From the IMG/VR virus record IMGVR_UViG_3300042987_002740, positions 1-29,715 of that record: a stretch of DNA of 29,715 bases. One strand, 5' to 3'. The notes beneath the pieces are model-generated. The model saw only the letters and a program-made list of their open reading frames with translations, was not told where the DNA came from and did no database searches. The stretch comes from a virus. This document shows positions 1 through 7,300 of this stretch, piece after piece; position 1 is the first letter of the stretch; the number at the start of each line of letters is the position of its first letter. The translations under genes were made by a program, and so were the position numbers.

Positions 1-330
1 GAAAAGGAAACTAGTTATATTACTTTATTTAATCATACTGCTGATATTAAAGCTCAGAACCGCGCAATTCTTTGGTATGTTTTAAATCTTTCATTTTTTA
101 AGGACGCATCAAAGAAGAATGCAGAATTCGAACCATTATTTGCTGGTAAGTCTTTTGAAGCTAAGGAAGGTTCAATGCATGAATACGAAGAAAATGAAAA
201 TGAAATTTATGCAAAGTGTTATAGTAAGCTAGCGAGTATTATTAGTTATTGGTTTTTCACAAGCAATGTTGATAAAGAAGAATTTGATAGAATAATCGGT
301 GAAATCGATGGAAAAATTCCAACAGAATAA
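1..330 (+). CDS. Partial tail assembly chaperone-like protein (C-terminal 109 residues)
   Basis: An open frame enters from the left edge and ends at a TAA at 328-330, giving 109 residues; the start lies outside the window. The visible part is charged and acidic, with a helix-like segment containing FNHTADIKAQNRAILWYVLN near its start and an aromatic stretch (SIISYWFF) near its end. No catalytic motif is visible. Its assignment rests on position: it lies two genes upstream of the tape measure gene, where siphophages encode tail assembly chaperones (lambda G and GT), which coat the tape measure protein before tube polymerisation. The next frame overlaps its 3' end, as expected for a G/GT-type pair. 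Homology cannot be shown from this fragment, so the role is an inference. Confidence 0.55.
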   Translation, partial: EKETSYITLFNHTADIKAQNRAILWYVLNLSFFKDASKKNAEFEPLFAGKSFEAKEGSMHEYEENENEIYAKCYSKLASIISYWFFTSNVDKEEFDRIIGEIDGKIPTE

Positions 331-1306
331 CTACAAAAAAATATTTAGAGATATTAAAAACGGATTCTCTGAGGTTAAAATCTTAGAGAATTTTTTTTAT
401 CTCAAGCATTTGTCTTTTGATGATCAAGTTGGTATTGAGCTTATTTATAATGAATATTTAGAAGAAGCTAAATCAAAAGGCGTACCTTCGCATAAAGAAG
501 TATTGAAACAATTGATTGAAGAAAAACAATGGACTCAAAATCAAGAAAATAAAATATTGCAATACGAACAAATGATTGAAAATTTTCTTAAACAAAAGAA
601 AAACACTTATCTTAAATCAGAAATAGAAAGACTTAATAAAGAAATCGAAGATAATTCTAATATATTAAATGATTTAAAAAATACTCGCGCTTCTTTATTT
701 AATAGAACGGCTGAATCTTATGCTGAAGATAAAGTTAATGATTATTATATTATTAAATGTCTTTATAAAGATAAAGAATTAAAGCATTTAGTTTATGAAA
801 AAGAAGAATATGACGATATTGACGCCGAAAGCTTATTTGCAATTATAAAACAGTATAATGAAGTTTATAAAGAAATAAACGACAACAGTATACAAAAAAT
901 TATTTTGCAAGATTTTTTTAATCTGTACATGCCGTTTTGTGAAAATCCTATTGAGTTTTTTAATAAGCCTGTTTGTGATTTAACATATAATCAATTGAAA
1001 TTACTTATTTATGCTCGATTTTTCAGAAATATATTTCAGCAGAATGAAAATATGCCGCCAGAAATTCGTTCTGATCCTGATAAGATAATGGATTATATAA
1101 ATGCAAATGAAAATGTTAAAAAATTAAGAGATAAAAATGCAAATGCTGAAAACAGAGCAGAATCTATTGTCGGAGCTACAAAAGAAGATCTAGAATATCT
1201 TAATATTACCAAACCCGGACAAAAAACTTTATCATTAGCAGATGAAGCGAAAAAGAAAGGTGGCAGCCTTTCAATGGATGACATGCTCAAAATATTTGGA
1301 AATTGA
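308..1306 (+). CDS. Tail assembly chaperone-like protein upstream of tape measure
   Basis: This 332-residue, strongly charged, mostly helical protein ends in TGA. I chose the ATG at 308; a GTG at 299 in the same frame is a possible alternative. Neither has a Shine-Dalgarno sequence, and both lie inside the upstream gene (23 or 32 nt overlap). Residues about 70-130 are rich in Glu, Lys and Gln and look like a coiled coil. The C terminus is Gly/Ser-rich followed by a short helix (GGSLSMDDMLKIFG), an ending I associate with chaperone T-type domains. Its position directly before the tape measure gene supports a role in tail assembly. The overlap places it +1 relative to the upstream frame, so it could be made by independent initiation or by programmed frameshifting. 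No enzymatic motif was seen. Confidence 0.6.
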   Translation: MEKFQQNNYKKIFRDIKNGFSEVKILENFFYLKHLSFDDQVGIELIYNEYLEEAKSKGVPSHKEVLKQLIEEKQWTQNQENKILQYEQMIENFLKQKKNTYLKSEIERLNKEIEDNSNILNDLKNTRASLFNRTAESYAEDKVNDYYIIKCLYKDKELKHLVYEKEEYDDIDAESLFAIIKQYNEVYKEINDNSIQKIILQDFFNLYMPFCENPIEFFNKPVCDLTYNQLKLLIYARFFRNIFQQNENMPPEIRSDPDKIMDYINANENVKKLRDKNANAENRAESIVGATKEDLEYLNITKPGQKTLSLADEAKKKGGSLSMDDMLKIFGN

Positions 1307-1332
1307 TGATTTTTATTGTGTAAATAATAAAT

Positions 1333-4300
1333 ATGGCAGTCCAAATCAATGTAGCAGCAAATCAAGCCGCCTTAGTTCAATCAATTCAAGCCGGTGTACA
1401 AGCTTACAATCAACGATTTGCAAATCAAAATCAGGTCAATCTACAAGTAAATGCAAGAGCTTTTTCTCAACCTCTTGGTAGAATTACAGGTGATGTTAAG
1501 GATTTCGAGGCTGCATTAGCTGCTTCTAATGCGCGTGTTATCGCGTTCGGTGCATCAACTGCTATATTAGGTGGTGTTTTACGTGGTTTTAGAAGCATTG
1601 CTGAAGTTACAGTTGAAGTAGAAAAGAATTTAGCTGATATTAATCGTGTTTTCGGATTAACTACTAAAGAATTACAAAAATTTAGCACAGATTTGTTTAA
1701 TGTTAGCAAACAAACAGCTAGTTCATTTGGTGATGCATCTAAAGCTGCTCTAGAATTTTCACGTCAAGGTGTTAAAGCTGAAGAAGTATTACAAAGAACA
1801 GCAGACGCAATGACGCTTGCCAGATTAGCAGGCATGAATGTAAACAATGCTATTGAAGCATTAACAGCTACAGTAAATGGTTTCCAAGCTACAGGAATAA
1901 CAACAACACAAGTTTTAAATAAACTAGTCGCTGTCGAACAAAGTTATGCTGTAAGTGCCGGTGATTTAGCTGAAGCTCTTTCTAGAACAGGTCTAGCAGC
2001 GCAAGAAGCTGGTGTTAATATTGATCAATTAAATGCGCTCGTTACAGCAGCGCAGGAAAAAACTGCGCGTGGTGGCGCTGTTATCGGTAACGCATTAAAA
2101 ACAATTTTTACAAGATTACAACGTACAGAAACGCTTGATCAATTAGAAGCTTTTAATATCGGAGTTCGTGATATCCAAGGTAATATTTTACCTGCTGTCC
2201 AAATATTACAGAATTTTGCTTCTGCTTATAATAGTTTAGCTGATTCACAAAGATCTCAACTATCTGAACAAGTTGCAGGTGTTTATCAAGTTAACATATT
2301 AAAAGCAATCATAGGAGATTTAAATAATAAGCAAGGTGCTTATGCTGGAGCTTTGCAAAAAGGCGCAATGGCGACAAACGAAGCTCAAATTGCTGCCGCT
2401 AAATTAAATCAAACATTAGATGCTTTATTAAGCCAAACTAGCACAGTTGCTCAACAGTTCGCCAATAATGTTGGTAAAGTGACATTTGAACCTTTAGCTA
2501 AATACACGGCAGAAACTTTTAAATCAATATTTGAGAATTTAAATGAGATTCTTGAGGGTGAAGGTGTAGGTTCTACTTTTGCAAATGGTTTATTAAAAGG
2601 TATACGAAATGTATTGGCTGGCCCCGGAGCAATTGGTGCGTTTTTCGTATTGTTTAAATTAATACAGAATTCATTTTCATATCTTACTCAAGCGTTACCT
2701 CAGATTGTTGGTATTACAACAGAAACACAAAATAGAAAAAATATTGAACAAGCTATATTGCAAATCATGCAGCAACAAGGCCCTATTTCACAAGCGTTAG
2801 CGGGTCAAATGGGTAATCAAGCTGCGCAAGCTCAGTTATTATTACAGTTAGCGAGACAACAAACAGCAGAATATCAAAGACAACAAGCATTAGTAGCTGC
2901 TTTAGCTCCAGCATTGTCTGCACAAGGAGTAACTGTTAAAGGTTCAGGAGGTCTAAGAGTTACAAGAAGCGGGGGATATATCCCTGAAGAAGCAAAACTT
3001 CAAGAAACCATCGGCGCAATTGCTGGTGGTTATATACCGGGTAAAGTTGTTCAATCTCCAGTTGGTGGAGTAATGAATACTGCTGAACAGGTGAAATATA
3101 TGCCGGGTTTTGCTCAACCATTTATTAATCCTCCTGCAAATTCACAAGCTGGAAGAACTCATAGACGTAATTCAATAAATAGAACAGGTGTTGATCCATA
3201 CATGAATAATGGATTTATACCTAATTTTGCAGAAAAAATATTATCATCCATTAAAGAAGTTAAAGATGGAGATACTATTGCGGCTCTACCTATTAATCCA
3301 AATTCAATTGATTATCGTTTAGCTAGCGTAGATGCGCCTGAAAATAATCAAAAATTTTATAATGAAGCTAAAAATTTATTAGCAAATAAATATTTAAATC
3401 CGGCAGGAGTAAATATTTTAAATAATAATATTGTTAAGGGGAAATCTGCTTACTTTAGATCTATTTTTAATGATCCTGATATTTCAAGAACTTTAGTTCA
3501 ACAAGGTTTAGCTGTCCCTGATTTCAGATATACTAGAGATACAAGTTTATTAACTTTGACAGAGAAAGCTAAAAAAAGTAGAGAAGGAATTTGGGGTGAT
3601 TATACTGTTTTTAGAGATGGATCTGAATTTCCTTTCCATCCTAAAGCTAGACAATATGAATATCAAAAAGAAGTCTTTTTTAATTCTTTCAAAAAAGCTC
3701 AAGATAAAAAATCTATTTATAAGTCCAAACAAGAACCGGGAAAAACCGTTTTAAAAAATAAAGATTTATTTGATTCTCTTACTTATTATGGCTCTAGAGA
3801 AGCTTATTCTTCTGGATATATTCCAAATTTTGCAGCAGCAGAACTGCCTACTGATTATTATATAGGTTTTGGACAATATAAAAAATTAAATAATAGAAAA
3901 ATTAGATCTGTCGTAGATAGAATTACAGCCGGGCAATTGAAAGAACAAGACGCGCCTTTTACTGAAGCTCAAGCTAGAGCAGCTGGTTGGAGACCTTCTA
4001 GCGAAGCTATACAAGAAAGAAAACAAGGAGTATTACAAAGAGTATTGAGTTCGGGATTTAAAAGAATAGGTATTGCTGGTATAGGTACATTACCTAGTAG
4101 TACAACAACTTCGCAAACAAATCCATTCGCAAAAAATTTCGAACGTTTGGCGCTTGAAAAAGCAAAACAAATGTTTGCCACAAATAATATTGTTTTTGCT
4201 TCAAATTATGAAAAAGGTGGTAAAAGATTTCATGGGGCTCCAGGTAATACCAGAATTGATGCATTAGAAGATAATTTGACTGGTCCTGTTATTGAAATGA

Positions 4301-7300
4301 AGTCTGGTGATACTACGCCTGATGCCACATTAAGAACAAAATTTACACAAGCTAAAAACGAATTAATTGAAATGTGGCATAGTGAAAAGCCTTTAGAAAA
4401 TATAGATAATATTGTACGTAGCATTGGAGGTAGACCTGAATATTTATTCTATAATGCTGATAAAGAAGTAAAAAGGGGGACAGAACAAATTCTACAAGCA
4501 AGTAGAGGTTTTATACCTAATTTTTATGATGATGAGGAAAGCGAATTAGGTCATGCGATTGCTAGAAAAACGGGATCGCAATTAGGCATAGATTCATCAG
4601 GCGTTTTAAATGTTGGATTTATGAGCAGTGAATTTGGTAATCCTTTGTATGAATTAAAATCATTATTCGAATCCGGCCAAGTGAAAAAAATCAATGCCGG
4701 TGAAGTTGTTGGCCCTAGAATACCAAATCTGATTGTTAATTTAAAAACTTTGTTACCATTTATTAGAAAAAAACAAGCGGCTAGTTTATCAAAAAATAAT
4801 ATAGATCCATTAAAGAAAACAGAATTTATAAATTCAATTTTTAAATTGAATGAATTATATGTAAAATACAACGAATTAGTAAATGCAAGTTTAAGGTATA
4901 ATGGCAAACCATTAGATGAAAACGTTAAAAAAGAAATTCTTGCTGCAAAAAATGAATCATATAATGCTTTTAAAAATCTAGGAAGTAAAAAGATTTCTTA
5001 TGATTTGGAAAAAGACGCCTTGGCTCCTAAATTTTATTCGGATTTAAATTCTCCTAAATTGTCTTTTACACATAAAGGTTTATTGTTGCCTATTTTAGAT
5101 AAATTAGATAAAGGTGGTGAAAAAATAGCTGATAGAATTCCTATATTTGGTTCATTTGTTCCTCAAGAATTAATTAAAACTTTAATTAAAGAACGTGGAA
5201 AAATGGTTGGTGGAAAAAGAGTTAGCGGATATCAGAGTTATACATCAAATGATTTAAATAAATTACGATTTGCTTTTCAAACAATGGGTGTTAATGAAAA
5301 GCAAACAAGTTCTGTACATTTAGAAGATATTTATCCAAATGGTCTAAGTAAAGGTTTTATACCAAATTTTGCTGCTGATTATATTAATAAGGTAATGAAT
5401 CTTGAATCTAATATGAGCGGTAATAAAGCTGTATTAGATACACAAAGTGGACCTTTTCCATTCATACGTAATAGTTCTCAGCCAAACTTTGCAGCGGCTA
5501 TTTCTGATCATGGTGGATTGAATAATGCGTTATCTGATTCTATAAAGAATCAAAAAGATGCTGGTTTGATGAACAAAGGATTTGTGCCTAATTTTGCTGG
5601 TATGAGAAGGCAACAAAGACAACAAGCAAGAAATCAACCTCAACCATCTGCTACACAAAGTGGTTTTGATCCAGCTAGACTACAAGCTGAAATAAATGCT
5701 TTAGCCACTAAAGCTTTAAATGATATTAGAAATACATTTTTAAGTATTCAAGCGTATCCAGCATATTATTTACTTGATCCAATTGAAAATGGTTATAAAG
5801 CTTTAAAGAATAATATACAATCTACTTTTGCAAAAACTAATAGCATGGTGGCTAACTCGTCTGGAGGTTTTAGCAATTCTGTTAAATCTTTTTATCAGAA
5901 AATGATGCAGAGTTTGCCTTCCCAAGAAAGGTTAGATAAATTTACTAATACTGCAATGTTTGCTGTGCCAATGATAGCTGCTCAATTTGAACAAGCTTTA
6001 TATGGCAATAAAGAAAGAACTGATTTAAGCGCAACGGAAAGAATGGGTAAATCATTTTTAAGCACAGGTTTAACTTCTATTTCAACAGGAGCAGCTATAG
6101 GAAATCAGATATTTCCAGGTTTAGGTGGTGCTGTTGGTGCTGTTGTAGGTGGTTTAGTTGCATTTAACAGTTCATTAAGTGCTGCTACATTATCAGCAGA
6201 TGAGTTGATGCAATTAAATGAAAAACAAACTCAAAAAGCTCAAGAAAGCATTCAATCAGCTTCATCTTATATTGATGCTCAAAAGAATTTGACAGATATG
6301 ATTGCTAAAGGTGCATCTTCTAGCGAAATAGAAAATGCTACTAAAAAACTATCAGATAATTTCAGTCAAATTAAAGACGTTAAATTACAAGATGCTTTTA
6401 TTGCTGCTGGTGGTGATGTCACTGAAATGATTAAAAAATTGCAACAATACACTACTGAAGTTGCTAAAGAAGGCGCTAGAAGAACTGGAATGTATGGACC
6501 AAAAAGTCTTACATCAAAAGAAAGAGCTGGCGCTTTAGCTATAGGATTTGGAGAGGACGCTAAAACTTATTCTAAACAAGTTAGAGATGCTATAAAAGAA
6601 GCTCAGAAAGCGGGTTATGTTGCAAAAGAAAACGCTAGAACAGCAGGACTTGGTTATGAAAGAGGCATGAGGCCGACTAGCGCTTCTGGAGAATATGAAA
6701 AAGCATATAATAAATCTTTAATGGCTTTTGCAGAAAAAATGGTTCCGCAAGATGAAAAAGATAGAGCTTCTGCTGTACAGACTTATTATGAGTCATTATT
6801 AGATAAACCGATTGAGGTTCTTGATATTTTAGATAAAGATGCTCAGAGGTTAGATTTATCCAAATATATTCAAAACTATAGAAATAAAGCTACAGAAAGC
6901 GTCGCTTCAATTTTTCAAAAAATTCAAGATTCTCTTGAGCAAGCCGCATTTGAAGCGGCAATGAGTTTTGAAAAACAGTCTAGCGCACAAAGAATACAAT
7001 CTATAATTTCTGACTTCACTTCTTCATTAAATGAGCAAATATCGTCTTATATGATGAGTAATTTGCCAGAAATCAAAAAATTTGAATATGCAAATATCGC
7101 CGCTAAAACTAAAGCTGAAGATTCTTTGACTAAATTAAATGATGATTATACATCATTTCAAATACAACAAAACAAAGAAAGATCAGATTTTCTACAGAAA
7201 AATACAAAAGAGTTAACAAAAGTATTTAAAGACTCGATGTTGACTTCGCAGGAAAATGCTGCCCTTTTTAGAGATAAAGTTTTAAAAGAACTTCAGAGTG

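Noticed and set aside
1307-1332. Promoter or terminator in the largest intergenic gap
   Set aside because: The 26 nt are AT-rich, but I see neither a hairpin with a T-run nor a spaced -35/-10 or Bacteroidota-type -33/-7 pair.
1242-1481. Small + frame across the tape measure start
   Set aside because: It overlaps the end of the preceding gene and the start of the tape measure gene in another frame, has Ser/Lys-rich low-complexity content and no start context; it is a shadow.
4551-4907. 118-codon open frame on the - strand inside the tape measure gene
   Set aside because: It is antisense to a well-supported coding region, with no recognisable domain; AT-rich DNA produces such frames by chance.
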